The notes under the pieces were generated by a model. That model saw only the letters and a list, made by a program, of their open reading frames with translations. It was not told the origin of the DNA and did not search any database. The position numbers were made by a program, and so were the translations under genes. Below, in pieces: positions 1 to 8,929 of a stretch of DNA of 64,000 bases. The stretch is from Rhodoferax sp. TS-BS-61-7 (GTDB lineage Bacteria > Pseudomonadota > Gammaproteobacteria > Burkholderiales > Burkholderiaceae_C), in the NCBI RefSeq assembly GCF_002943465.1, contig NZ_PTQY01000002.1, positions 186,001 to 250,000 on the forward strand, written 5' to 3'. Every line of letters begins with the position of its first letter. The stretch's first letter is position 1.

Positions 1-2438
1 ACGGCCTGCGAGCGTCGAGTACTGACGCATTGGTGGCCGCTGATATTGCGTCAAAGCTTGACCTGCCGGATGCGGTGCCTCCTGGTGTTCAAGTCTGGTC
101 TCCGTTCGTCCGGGGCTTTCCCGTGGACCAGCACTACGTGTTGGCACGGACCTTCTTGGACACCACTGCGTCCCGCGGCGGCATGGTGCTGACCCATGCA
201 CTAATCGTTAGTTTGGACGAGGTCTCGCAGGTGGGCAGCCTCATGGCGCTATTTGCTTGCCTGGCTCCCACGGCCTCGGCGTGCCCAACGAATCCATCGG
301 CCATCGAGGTACAACCCCTCGACGATGGCCTTCCCCCTGCGCCGGATTTGATCGGCGCTGCCAATGCTATAGCTGGTCAAAGGGAGGCTCCCGCTGTTCG
401 GCTAGGAGTGGAGGGCTTCGAGAACCTTGTTCACTCGCTATGGCGCAACCTTTGGCCCGCTATGAGGCGTACCTTCGCATTTCGGCTCAGCTTTGGACCG
501 AATGACGTCGTGGATCAGCCGCCACCAGCCCTTGTCTGCACGCCGGAGCAGCTTCAGGCTCGCTGGACTCAACATCGAATCGTCAAACCAGACGACCAGG
601 CGGCCGAGTCAGCCTCCGCGGCCGTGCTCTGTGGCAAGGCTGATGCGGCGCAGTATTTAGCGCTTGGGGCGGATCTTGGCGTGCAGGTCACCGACGTGCG
701 AGTATTGAGTCGGTTGGAGCGGCTGCACAGCCTCAAGGCGGGCAACGACAGCTTTGACGATCTCCTTGCAGCGGTTCGCTTGGCCGACGGCCTCTCCAAC
801 CAGCGAACATCAGGCGTCCAGCTGAAGGACAGCCTCTTGCAGCGACTGGCCGCGCAGTTACCCACTGCTGGCTGCAAGCGGCTATTACAGATGAGGAATC
901 TGTCGCTGGACGGTTTCTCAAACGCTCCAACGCTTTGGTCCAAGGTTGTGCTTCTGGTCAGCGAACTCAAGTTCGCCCCGGCCGATGACGCTGACCTTGT
1001 GGATATGGTGGAGGCATCCCAAAACGCTGTGCTGGCTCTGGCGCCATGGCGCTCTGCGGTCGCCGGTGGTCTGTTGGCAGCTGCAGTGCACGACAACCCC
1101 GGTCTTTGGAAGGCCATCTGGAGATGGGTGGAGCGCAGCGACGCCGCCTCTACCGCCGCAATCCAGAAGCTTCGATCCGAGTCCTCCGTCGAGCAGCGAT
1201 TAGTGCAGGAGATTCCTAGGCGGCTCATCCCCGCCAATCCTGCGTCGTTGGTCGCACTTCTGCGCCAAAGAGGTTGGCTGATGGCTCACGGCGCCGTTTT
1301 GGCAGCAACGGTCTCTCCTCTTGAGGCGGCAGTGCAGCAGCTCAAGGTGGACAAGGCACTGGTCCATACAGCTGGGCTCCGGGCTGCGCTTCGCCACGCG
1401 ACGCTCGCCCAGAGTTTGGAAGCTGCCATCGTCCTCAAGGACCCTCGCCTGGTTGAAATGTGCGCTGACCTAGCGGTCGCTCAACCGGAGGTGCTAACTG
1501 GTATCGGTTGCGAAGACCTAACCGAGCAGAAAATCTGGGCCGCCGCCATTGGGAAGAGCAACTCGCTGTGGAGTGCACCTGGCAACCCACTGGAAGTTCG
1601 AGACACTGTGCTGGTGCATCTCGGCAAGGGAGCAGGTGCATTCACCGGACTGGTAGAAGCCCTTGCTGGGACCCCTTTAGCAGACCTGACTGCAGCACCT
1701 GATCGCCCGAACCTCTGGTCGCTTCTTCCCGTGTCTCACCGCAACCTCTACTTGCGCGCTACAGCCCTTGGATGGCTCAACGCTGCGGTCGCAGGATCCG
1801 ACATCAACCGCCCGGAGCCGGAGCTTGAAGAGGCCGTGATGACGAACTCCACCCTGGACCTTGTCCTTGGGGACGCGGCTGTGCCGGTACGAACCCGACT
1901 AGCCATCGTGAGTGCCCTCCCATCGTTTCGCGAGGAGGTTTTCGTCAGCTTGCTGGGCAACATCCTGCGTAGCAGCCGCGCGCTGCCCCATGCCGATGCT
2001 GATCAGCTAGGAACCCTGGTGGCAAGCAGGCGCTGGCAGCGTGCAGTCGCCGTTCTCTGCAACCGACTTGCGGACCGCAGGTACGACCTCACACCTGCTC
2101 TTCAACAGTGCTCGAGCCTCCTCAACCTGTTTCAGCGCTGGACTTTTGGAATCTTCAAACCCAGTGCTGATGACAAATGGCGGGCGTTTGAGGAGACGGC
2201 GTGCGAGCTCTATCCCACTGGCCCGGATTGCGAGGAACTCTGGTCTCGCGCTGGCGGGAAGAACTCCGATCTACCCAGCTGGTCGCAGAACGGTGCGACT
2301 CGTTGGCACACCGCTCTTCGGTCCATGCGCTACGGCGGACGCCCCAACGCACGAGCGCTACTGGCAAAGATGCGCGAGGACCGTCCAGGCAACGAAACGC
2401 TAGGTCTATTCGCCAATGACGTAGACATCGTCGGCTAA
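1..2438 (+). CDS. GAP1-like conflict-system protein with C-terminal EAD1 (5' partial)
   Basis: The reading frame is open to the left edge, so the true start lies outside the window. The visible N-terminus, with GLRASS, then a VRGFPVDQHYVLARTF stretch and a GGMVLTHALIV stretch, resembles the N-terminal domain of GTPase-associated protein 1 (GAP1-N). The middle 600 residues are alpha-helical and not recognised. The last 85 residues or so (about nt 2170-2410) carry the pattern ELYPTGPDCEELWSRAGG and then WHTAL. The same pattern ends the next protein, so I read it as effector-associated domain 1, an adaptor that recruits effectors by like-with-like binding. The caspase-like gene follows after 28 bases. 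In this family GAP1 proteins are thought to regulate a GTPase; that partner would be upstream. Family call is from memory of the GAP1/EAD literature; domain borders are approximate. Confidence 0.7.
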   Translation, partial: GLRASSTDALVAADIASKLDLPDAVPPGVQVWSPFVRGFPVDQHYVLARTFLDTTASRGGMVLTHALIVSLDEVSQVGSLMALFACLAPTASACPTNPSAIEVQPLDDGLPPAPDLIGAANAIAGQREAPAVRLGVEGFENLVHSLWRNLWPAMRRTFAFRLSFGPNDVVDQPPPALVCTPEQLQARWTQHRIVKPDDQAAESASAAVLCGKADAAQYLALGADLGVQVTDVRVLSRLERLHSLKAGNDSFDDLLAAVRLADGLSNQRTSGVQLKDSLLQRLAAQLPTAGCKRLLQMRNLSLDGFSNAPTLWSKVVLLVSELKFAPADDADLVDMVEASQNAVLALAPWRSAVAGGLLAAAVHDNPGLWKAIWRWVERSDAASTAAIQKLRSESSVEQRLVQEIPRRLIPANPASLVALLRQRGWLMAHGAVLAATVSPLEAAVQQLKVDKALVHTAGLRAALRHATLAQSLEAAIVLKDPRLVEMCADLAVAQPEVLTGIGCEDLTEQKIWAAAIGKSNSLWSAPGNPLEVRDTVLVHLGKGAGAFTGLVEALAGTPLADLTAAPDRPNLWSLLPVSHRNLYLRATALGWLNAAVAGSDINRPEPELEEAVMTNSTLDLVLGDAAVPVRTRLAIVSALPSFREEVFVSLLGNILRSSRALPHADADQLGTLVASRRWQRAVAVLCNRLADRRYDLTPALQQCSSLLNLFQRWTFGIFKPSADDKWRAFEETACELYPTGPDCEELWSRAGGKNSDLPSWSQNGATRWHTALRSMRYGGRPNARALLAKMREDRPGNETLGLFANDVDIVG

Positions 2439-2466
2439 CACTGACGTCTCCATAGTCCCCTTAAAT

Positions 2467-3570
2467 ATGAATACAACTGGTTACCCTCAAGGACACGCAT
2501 TGCTCATCGGAGTGTCGAGCTACCAGCACGTCACAGACCTTCCCCTAGCCATCCTCGACGACGCGCGCGACATCGCTGCCACTCTGACGTCGCCCAACTA
2601 CTGCGGCTATTCGCCTGCCAATGTGGTCACGCTGCTGGACAGCCAGGCTACGCGCACAGGCGTACTGAAGGGCCTGGCAGAACTAGCCGCGCGAGCGGGA
2701 ACGGACGACACGGCATGCGTCTTCTTCTCTGGCCATGGTGCCATTGTTGGCGCTCCAGGCTCGGAAGACAGCGTTTTGGCAACCGTGGACACAGACCTCG
2801 CTGACCTTGAAGCTACGTCTATAAGTTCCGACGAGTTCGCCAGAGCCCTTGCCGCAATAAGGGCCAAGCGAGTGCTGGTGTTCATAGACGCATGTCATGC
2901 CGGTGGCGCTGCCATCTCGAAGACGTTGACCGACGGTAAGGGACACAGATTCAAGTCTGGCTACGCATCCACCACGTTTGCAAAGCTGGCAAGTGGAAGC
3001 GGACGAGCGTTGATGGCTTCATGTCGTGCGGATGAGGTCTCGGCCGTGTTCACAGGAGCACGTAACAGCGTCTTCACATCCGCTCTGCTGGCCGGTCTGC
3101 GCGGGGGGGCAGACGCAGCTGGAAGTGGTTTCATTAAAATTTTCGACCTCTTCAACTACATCGTCGAAGAGATTCCGAAGCAGGTCCCGGACGGCCAGCA
3201 CCCTATCTTCAAGGCTGAAAACCTGGAGTTGAACTTTGCAGTAGCACTTAGCAAAGGCGGTAAGAAGTCCGCCTTACCAGGCAGTGGCGCTAATGCATCG
3301 CCACAGCTGGGTGACGCGTGGGCTGCGCTTGAGACGGTGCTTGTCGATCTATATCCGTTCGGTCCGCGTGACCAAGAGATCTGGAGCCGTGCTGGTGGCG
3401 ACTTGTCTCGTTTGGATTTTCACTCTAGCGGTCAAGCGTCCTGGCACTCCGCGCTCCGCAAGCTCAAGCAGGGAGGTGGGGGACGGTCCATTACCTTCGC
3501 AACCCTGCTCAACGCTGCTCAGAGTGACTTTGCCAATCATCCGCAGCTGGCATTGCTACAGGCGCCTTGA
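2467..3570 (+). CDS. Caspase family protease (peptidase C14-like) with C-terminal EAD1
   Basis: The 367-residue protein starts with a caspase fold: HALLIGVSSY at residues 10-19, the catalytic histidine in FFSGHGA (His90) and the catalytic cysteine in FIDACHAGG (Cys143). The usual neighbours of the His-Cys dyad are intact, so the protease should be active. Residues 283-365 form a second domain with DLYPFGPRDQEIWSRAGG and WHSAL, clearly paralogous to the C-terminus of the preceding protein. That shared adaptor suggests the two proteins meet through EAD1-EAD1 contact and that the protease is the killing effector of a biological conflict system. It follows the GAP1-like gene by 28 bases on the same strand, so the two are probably co-transcribed. 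No clear ribosome binding site precedes the ATG. Confidence 0.85.
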   Translation: MNTTGYPQGHALLIGVSSYQHVTDLPLAILDDARDIAATLTSPNYCGYSPANVVTLLDSQATRTGVLKGLAELAARAGTDDTACVFFSGHGAIVGAPGSEDSVLATVDTDLADLEATSISSDEFARALAAIRAKRVLVFIDACHAGGAAISKTLTDGKGHRFKSGYASTTFAKLASGSGRALMASCRADEVSAVFTGARNSVFTSALLAGLRGGADAAGSGFIKIFDLFNYIVEEIPKQVPDGQHPIFKAENLELNFAVALSKGGKKSALPGSGANASPQLGDAWAALETVLVDLYPFGPRDQEIWSRAGGDLSRLDFHSSGQASWHSALRKLKQGGGGRSITFATLLNAAQSDFANHPQLALLQAP

Positions 3571-4003
3571 GCGGCTCCCGCTTAGGCGACCAGGAAGTCC
3601 TATGGCTTCTTGCCGGCATCAACTGCGCTGTGAAGTCATCGCGGCTGTGGCCTGACTGTTGCGCGATGCTCGTTGAAGCGGCCCAGGTTAATTTCGTGTG
3701 CCCCTGATCGCCTCTGCCGGTGACCGCTTGCAGGTTCTCAGCGTGAGTTCGGCCCACGGTTGCGATGGGCCGCAACCACTGCATTTCGGATATCTCATTC
3801 ACCGAATTGCTTCCGCCATTGAATGTCAGCTACCGGGTCACCTGTCTGGCTGCGCGAATCTCCGCTTTGGGTCGCTCTGCGACAGTCAAATCAAGATCTT
3901 CGGGCTCGTCTTCACCCGAATCTATAGGGGGGGGGAGCTCAAGTGAGTTCGAGCTCACCCGACCATGGACAAACATGTATTCAACCCAACATGTTCCAAC
4001 CCC
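3571..4003. other. Intergenic stretch between the caspase and helicase genes
   Basis: The convergent 3' ends of the caspase and helicase genes leave 433 bases with no supported gene. It holds a run of nine G (3927-3935) followed by an imperfect palindrome around GAGCTC (3936-3956). No tRNA, integrase remnant or clear terminator is visible. Confidence 0.5.
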
Positions 4004-5761
4004 TCAGGCTTTAGCGCATTGGATGTATTCCTCTGCCAAGTTCTTCACCATGCGCAAAATTGGATTGGCGCAGTCCCCCTCAGTCGCCAATACCAATAAC
4101 TTTGCCTTCGCCCGACTAAATGCCACCGTCAGCAAACGCTTGGCTTCCTCCGACTTCAAAAACGGACAGTTCCCATCGACAGGATCAAAGATCACAATCT
4201 TGGCCTCCTTGCCCTGGGTCTGGTGAACCGTTTTTACACGTACGTCCTTGAACCCATGTCTGTCCAACATAGCCCGGATCACCCGAACCTGCAGACGGAA
4301 GGGGCTGAGCACAAACACATCCGCCGCCTTGAATCCCGGCACTTCTGAGCGCTGCTGCTGCAGCATCTCCAAGATCCGAGACGCAGACTCAACGCGAAAC
4401 TTGGCTCCCTTGTGAGGAGTTGGTGTCATGTTTAGCGCTGGGACAACAACGGCTTGATCCGCCGCATAGTCTGCGAAACCAACCTGACGCTCGCTTTGCC
4501 AAAGACCGTCAGTCAGGCAATCAGGCGCAGTCACCAATGTGTTGTTGTACCCCACCGCGCTGACCAGTTGGCAGATCTTCTCGGCCATCCGGCGCTGTTC
4601 ATGGAGCATGTAGACCGAGTCTGCTTCCATGTTCGGCATCAGCGCAAAGGCCGAACGTGCCATCCATGCTTTGACCTCGGGGCGATCAGACGTTGAAACG
4701 GGCGACAGTTGGGCTGGATCACCAGCGACCACGGTGGACTTTGCCAAAGCCATCAGCGGCAGCACTTGAGCCAGATTTGCCTGTGAACCTTCTTCAATGA
4801 GTAGCAGATCAAAGGGACCCATCGCACGGAGTTGCTCGATCCTGGCAATCGCCGAAGCAATCGACAGCGCAAACAACCGCGTGACTTTCCGATCGCTATC
4901 AAAACCAACCATTTCCGGGTCTTTTGTCACGGGACGTTGGTCATCGGGTTTGGGGCGGCGCGGTGCCAACTCATCATTTTTTCCAGGCAGCAGGTGCTCA
5001 AAGAAGTGGCGCGCAGCACCTATGCCATACCGCGTCATATGGCCTCGCAGGTCATTCCTCCCGTACAGTTTGAGTAACTGGTCCGCGCGTTGAAAGACTT
5101 GGTCCAAGGGGTCGTTGGCAATACCGACAACCAAAACTTTGGCCTCCTGTTTTGCCATGAGGTAGGTTGTCACTTTTACCGCACATGTTTCCGTTTTGCC
5201 CGTGCCTGGTGGTCCCCACAGGTAGCCCAGTTGGTAATTGACGAGCCCCAGTGCACCTTGTTGCGATGGACTTAAACGCGCTGCAATGCTCTGTTGGGCG
5301 AGCGGTACAGCGTCCACGGGGATCGTGGATTTCATCGCCGCGTAGATACCCATGGCCTTTTCGCTCCATATTTCACATGTCCAAGCCTTCAAAATGGGAG
5401 TCAAAAAATCCAGGCTGTTCAGCTGCAGTGTTTCAACTTGCTGCAACTCAAATGCCGAGGCCCCACGCAGATACAGGACGTTGTCCTCGTCATTGCTGAA
5501 CTGAGCGGTGACTCTTTTGTCGCTTGTCTTGCCAGCCCAATCTACCGTGGCATCCCTGAATCGCTCGTCAATGAGCAAGGCATCTACAGTACTGATGGGG
5601 TCTGTCTCCATGGCCTCCACACGCACTTTGCAGCCGAATTGCGTGTCTTTGCACTCCGTCATACGCAAAGTCAGTGAGTTGGGCGTCACTGCTCGTTCTG
5701 AGCGGATGGCTTGCATCACGGACTGCTGGAATGCATCTGCGGCAGCTTTTTTTTCAAGCAT
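4004..5761 (-). CDS. Superfamily 1 DNA/RNA helicase, DNA2/NAM7 type
   Basis: This 585-residue protein has the motifs of an Upf1/Dna2-like SF1 helicase. Motif I is GPPGTGKT at residues 183-190; motif II is LLLIEEGSQ, a DEAG-type Walker B variant; motif III is GDPAQLSP; and the C-terminal half carries VKTVHQTQGKEA (motif V) and LLTVAFSRAKAKLLVLA (motif VI). About 165 residues precede motif I and are not recognised. The start is supported by a strong GGAGGTG six bases before the ATG. That ribosome site lies inside the end of the upstream Gp2-like gene, which overlaps by 8 bases, so the two are translationally coupled. The helicase therefore probably unwinds DNA for the replication protein encoded ahead of it; a stand-alone defence role is the alternative. 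Confidence 0.85.
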   Translation of the reverse strand: MLEKKAAADAFQQSVMQAIRSERAVTPNSLTLRMTECKDTQFGCKVRVEAMETDPISTVDALLIDERFRDATVDWAGKTSDKRVTAQFSNDEDNVLYLRGASAFELQQVETLQLNSLDFLTPILKAWTCEIWSEKAMGIYAAMKSTIPVDAVPLAQQSIAARLSPSQQGALGLVNYQLGYLWGPPGTGKTETCAVKVTTYLMAKQEAKVLVVGIANDPLDQVFQRADQLLKLYGRNDLRGHMTRYGIGAARHFFEHLLPGKNDELAPRRPKPDDQRPVTKDPEMVGFDSDRKVTRLFALSIASAIARIEQLRAMGPFDLLLIEEGSQANLAQVLPLMALAKSTVVAGDPAQLSPVSTSDRPEVKAWMARSAFALMPNMEADSVYMLHEQRRMAEKICQLVSAVGYNNTLVTAPDCLTDGLWQSERQVGFADYAADQAVVVPALNMTPTPHKGAKFRVESASRILEMLQQQRSEVPGFKAADVFVLSPFRLQVRVIRAMLDRHGFKDVRVKTVHQTQGKEAKIVIFDPVDGNCPFLKSEEAKRLLTVAFSRAKAKLLVLATEGDCANPILRMVKNLAEEYIQCAKA

Positions 5762-6983
5762 ATTGCACCTCCTCAGTGGTTGTCACGGCAGAGCGCACAG
5801 CCGGGGAGGGCAGGGCATCCATCACTTGAACAGGGGGAGTGCCCACCGAAACCACGACAGGCATCTTGGTCCGTTTGCGGCCTCGCTTATTCCCCGTGAG
5901 TACCTTGGCCACTGATTTGAGGAACAGCCGGTGCTTGCGCGGCACCACCCAGCGAATCGCGTGGTCAGGCTTTGCGATGTACGAAATCACGTAACGCTTG
6001 AGGTTGTCGACTTTGGCTAGGTCGTGTGCAAAGACATCTCCAATCCCGCAAGTGGGTGAGTTCAGGTCCGTATTCGCGTTGACATTGAAGTAGCTGCCCC
6101 GGCCTTGTGTGACCTGGTGTACCCATCGGTAGCCCAGCATGTGGCAAATCACTTCAGCGTTGCAAAGTTTTGAGCCGTCAATCAGGACCAAAACATGGTG
6201 GTGTGCGCTCCGTCTTACGGAATATTCGGTTTTCAGTGCATATCCAAGTAGCGCGTCGTGCTCAATCCATGTTGGCAACTGGCGCAGAAAGCGCTCTCGG
6301 TGCGCAAAGCACTCAGCCAAATCGACTGCATGCAGGGCGGCTTCGCTGTTCTTGGCTTGCTTCCACTGAAACTGCTTCAAATATGTGAGATCAATCCGGA
6401 TTGCGCACAACCGTACATTTTTTTGCAGGATGAAATCCAGCCACCGAAACGCGCTGCGTTGGTTTTTGAGTGACGCCTGGGTCTGTTTGCGAATCCGAGC
6501 CTGGAACTCAGGTGCAGTCAAAGTCACGCGGATATGGTTTACACACAAATTCAGCGCGTTGCACAGAGCCTGGGTTCCATGCAGTTCAGAACCAATAAGC
6601 GCTTCGCGCGTCAAGTCCTCCAAGCCCAGCTTCGTCAGGGCCTCATTCAACACCAGGATCTCAGGTCGGAATGTGTGCTCAGGGTGGTCGTCGACCAACA
6701 TGGGCAAACGCTCGAAAATCAGCCCGAGTAATTGTTTGCCACACAGAGTAGGGGCGACACGGTAGACCTTGCTTTGGCCTTTGCGCAGATCCTCAACGCT
6801 GAAGAGGGGCCCGGTTGACTGCGAGACCGTGTAAACGACCTGCTGGGCTTTGAGGAGGGTGCATAAAATAGCGAATCCCTCATCGTGCAAAACGGTGACG
6901 TCACCATGGGTTTCAAATTTAGTGGCCGATGCGAATAACTCGCTGGCGCTGGGTGCATCGGTGATGTGTTGTGCAATATTCAT
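5754..6983 (-). CDS. Inovirus Gp2-like / YagK-YfjJ domain replication protein
   Basis: The 409-residue product resembles the inovirus-type Gp2 / YagK-YfjJ C-terminal family, found in filamentous phages and in integrated P4-like elements. Visible marks are RIDLTY near residue 195, LLGYALKTEYS, an HHHVLVLIDG histidine cluster at 261-270, GRGSYFNVNAN near 295-303 and YVISYIAKPDH near 331-341. A histidine pair on one strand and a Tyr/Lys pair on a later helix are what rolling-circle (HUH) initiators show, so I infer initiation at an origin nearby. The ATG at 6983 is preferred over the upstream GTG at 7010 because AAGGA lies six bases before it. The gene is first in an operon with the SF1 helicase and faces the 1-kb non-coding stretch with a large hairpin. 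Confidence 0.65.
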   Translation of the reverse strand: MNIAQHITDAPSASELFASATKFETHGDVTVLHDEGFAILCTLLKAQQVVYTVSQSTGPLFSVEDLRKGQSKVYRVAPTLCGKQLLGLIFERLPMLVDDHPEHTFRPEILVLNEALTKLGLEDLTREALIGSELHGTQALCNALNLCVNHIRVTLTAPEFQARIRKQTQASLKNQRSAFRWLDFILQKNVRLCAIRIDLTYLKQFQWKQAKNSEAALHAVDLAECFAHRERFLRQLPTWIEHDALLGYALKTEYSVRRSAHHHVLVLIDGSKLCNAEVICHMLGYRWVHQVTQGRGSYFNVNANTDLNSPTCGIGDVFAHDLAKVDNLKRYVISYIAKPDHAIRWVVPRKHRLFLKSVAKVLTGNKRGRKRTKMPVVVSVGTPPVQVMDALPSPAVRSAVTTTEEVQYA

Positions 6984-7471
6984 TTCTAGTCCTTGGTGAA
7001 TCCGGCCCACCTGACGCCAGGTGAGTACCGTCGGGTTTATTTGGGCAAAAGTATCCCCCTCCAGCTGTTACTGGATTTGCTGCGATCGTGGTGGCAGTGA
7101 TGGGAGCGCGGTGAACTTCTCTAGGTATTGAATTCCCTCTTGGTTAGTGGGTCAGTAGGCGCAGCTAATTGAATATACGTATGGGGTTTGTTGGGCTTAG
7201 TCTTTAAGCGGGTGAGGCAACCTCCACGTATTGCTGGGTCATCACTAAAATTTCCTTTCTTGGTTATCTATTGGTAGAAATGGGTAGGGGACTTAAATTA
7301 TTTTGTATATATTGAATTAACTCCCGATATAGTCGAATCGATATGGCCTAGAGCTAATCTGCAACTGCGCTTCCTTTTTTGCTGGTTTTCATGGGCTGCA
7401 TAACCTTGCGCTTTTGGAAAAGTTAGTCCCTCTCATCAGATTAGGGAGGCCGAGTATTTTTTTACATTCAC

Positions 7472-7515
7472 ATGGATATGCACGATGGACCGTTTAGTCC
7501 ATCGTGCATATCCAT
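7472..7515. repeat. Perfect 19-bp inverted repeat with 6-base loop
   Basis: The left arm at 7472-7490 (reads ATGGATATGCACGATGGAC) is matched exactly by the reverse complement at 7497-7515, with CGTTTA between. No T-run follows on either strand and no gene ends nearby, so a terminator is unlikely. It may be an origin hairpin or a recombination site of the mobile element. Confidence 0.9.
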
Positions 7516-7600
7516 CAAAATCATGAATGAGTACTTGGGTGGTAAGCGCAACAACGCTTTCCCTGTCAACGAAATTGACTTCCGAGCGGGAGTGCTAGCT

Positions 7601-7618
7601 CCTCTAGGGGCCTAGAGG
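7601..7618. repeat. Perfect 8-2-8 palindrome
   Basis: CCTCTAGG and CCTAGAGG flank two G bases. It lies in the non-coding region 90 bases after the large hairpin. It could be an operator or part of the same origin; function unknown. Confidence 0.7.
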
Positions 7619-8014
7619 GTCAATCGCGAGTCAGTAAGGACAAAGGTTCTTGCGATGCCTTGGCTAGGCTGACCGAGGTTTTGCAGCAGCTTCCATGGAT
7701 GCCAATGTGAGTTGACGCTGTCGGTGCGCGTCGGTTTTCGTGGCTTGTTCGTTGGACTTTTGAAGCTCAGTCGCCCCAGATTTCCTGTTACCTGGTTTCG
7801 CGCCCTTCTAGCGCGATCCATAGTGTCAGTCGTGCAACGAAGATGGCTGAGCAACGATGTTGTCTATGTTTCGCGGCAAAACCAGCTAAACTACCAGGCA
7901 AGACGCACAAAAACATCCACTTAAAGTCGTCAAAAACTGCAGTGAAACTGGCAACAAATGACGATAAAACGTCTAAGAAAATCCACTAAAAATCTACTAG
8001 GGATATAGTAAAAA

Positions 8015-8929
8015 ATGGCCATAGATGATGCTGATAGTGCTTCCCTTGCAAAGGCTTTAGATCTGAATCCAGATCAGATTACCTACCGAGTGAAGGTGTG
8101 GATTTGGCTCTCCGTTACATATGGCCGGGGAACGGGACTAGTGGCTTTTCCAGGAGGGCTGAAGCATCCGCAAGATGTGGCAGGGATGGCTAACTTTTGT
8201 CTCGAAAACCAACACGTCAGCGGAGTTATTCGGTCAACGTTCTGGGAGGCTTTTCTACCTGAGCCATCGTTAAAATGGATTGAAAATGACACGCGACAAA
8301 TTCGGATGTTGCTCTCGTACTTGAAGAGAAATCAGTTCGTATTCCCAGATATGGCAGAGTCAATTCAAGCTGTGCTTTCTGGGCGAGAACTAATCGTGGG
8401 TCTTATTGACTGGATCAATTTCCCCTTGATTACGAAGGATCAGGTGGTATGTCAAATGCATGCGGCCTGGAATGAGCACCTAAAAAAAGGTAGCCTGTAC
8501 TTTTGGTTTCTGGAGCAAGACGAGTGTGAGCGGTGTACTCTGATGTGGGATGTTTTGATGAAGGAGAACCCTTCGTCACTTCTGGGGCACCCCCGGTTTA
8601 ATAATTTGAAAGATATGCTTCGCTATTTTGACGTCAGCAGTTATTCTGTTGAACAGATTAAGCTGTTCGTTGAACGAGTTAAGAAGCGACGCTCACAAAA
8701 CCTATATCGTCAGAATCTTAAGGGTAAGAAGCAGGTGAATTGGGTATTGAGTACGCAGGCAATAAAACAGTTGGACAAGCTTGCTGAGGAGTTTCGATTT
8801 AGTCGGGCGGAGATATTGGAAACACTTATCCACGATGAGGCGGAAAATAAAATCTACCTGAGCGAAAGGCGGAGGTGGTACAAGGCGTTCAGACCTGCCG
8901 CGTCTACCGATAGCGCGACGTCAAAGTGA
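8015..8929 (+). CDS. Unknown protein with ribbon-helix-helix-like C-terminus
   Basis: I do not recognise this 304-residue protein as a named family. The first 220 residues are mixed, with many aromatic residues (WIWLSVTYGRG, YFWFLEQDE). After a basic stretch (KKRRSQNLYRQNLKGKK, about 224-240) comes a segment of about 45 residues (VNWVLSTQAIKQLDKLAEEF, then SRAEILETLIHDEA). It has the strand-helix-helix spacing of ribbon-helix-helix DNA-binding domains. That suggests a DNA-binding regulator or partition-like protein of the mobile block. It stands alone between the hairpin region and the AlpA-type gene. Its A+T content is higher than in the core genes, as expected for acquired DNA. No strong ribosome binding site precedes the ATG. 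Confidence 0.6.
   Translation: MAIDDADSASLAKALDLNPDQITYRVKVWIWLSVTYGRGTGLVAFPGGLKHPQDVAGMANFCLENQHVSGVIRSTFWEAFLPEPSLKWIENDTRQIRMLLSYLKRNQFVFPDMAESIQAVLSGRELIVGLIDWINFPLITKDQVVCQMHAAWNEHLKKGSLYFWFLEQDECERCTLMWDVLMKENPSSLLGHPRFNNLKDMLRYFDVSSYSVEQIKLFVERVKKRRSQNLYRQNLKGKKQVNWVLSTQAIKQLDKLAEEFRFSRAEILETLIHDEAENKIYLSERRRWYKAFRPAASTDSATSK

Larger units (their letters stand above)
6984..8014. other. 1-kb non-coding region with hairpins, candidate replication origin or element control region
   Basis: No credible gene lies in these 1031 bases, which separate divergent transcription units (Gp2-like/helicase to the left, an unknown gene to the right). The stretch is richer in A+T than the core genes around it. 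It contains a 19-bp perfect inverted repeat (7472-7515) and an 8-bp perfect palindrome (7601-7618). Short A-rich similar motifs appear near 7914 and 7978, upstream of the gene at 8015. A position next to a Rep-like gene fits a double- or single-strand origin, but this is inference. Confidence 0.45.

Noticed and set aside
569..1237. Long open frame on the minus strand opposite the GAP1-like gene
   Set aside because: It is a shadow of the plus-strand gene: no recognisable domain, arginine/serine-rich composition and no ribosome site.
3927..3935. Run of nine G as a possible phase-variation tract
   Set aside because: It lies in no supported gene or clear promoter, so a switching role cannot be supported.
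3698..4226. Two overlapping plus-strand open frames between the caspase and helicase genes
   Set aside because: No similarity to known proteins; they run over the homopolymer G run and into the antisense of the helicase gene.
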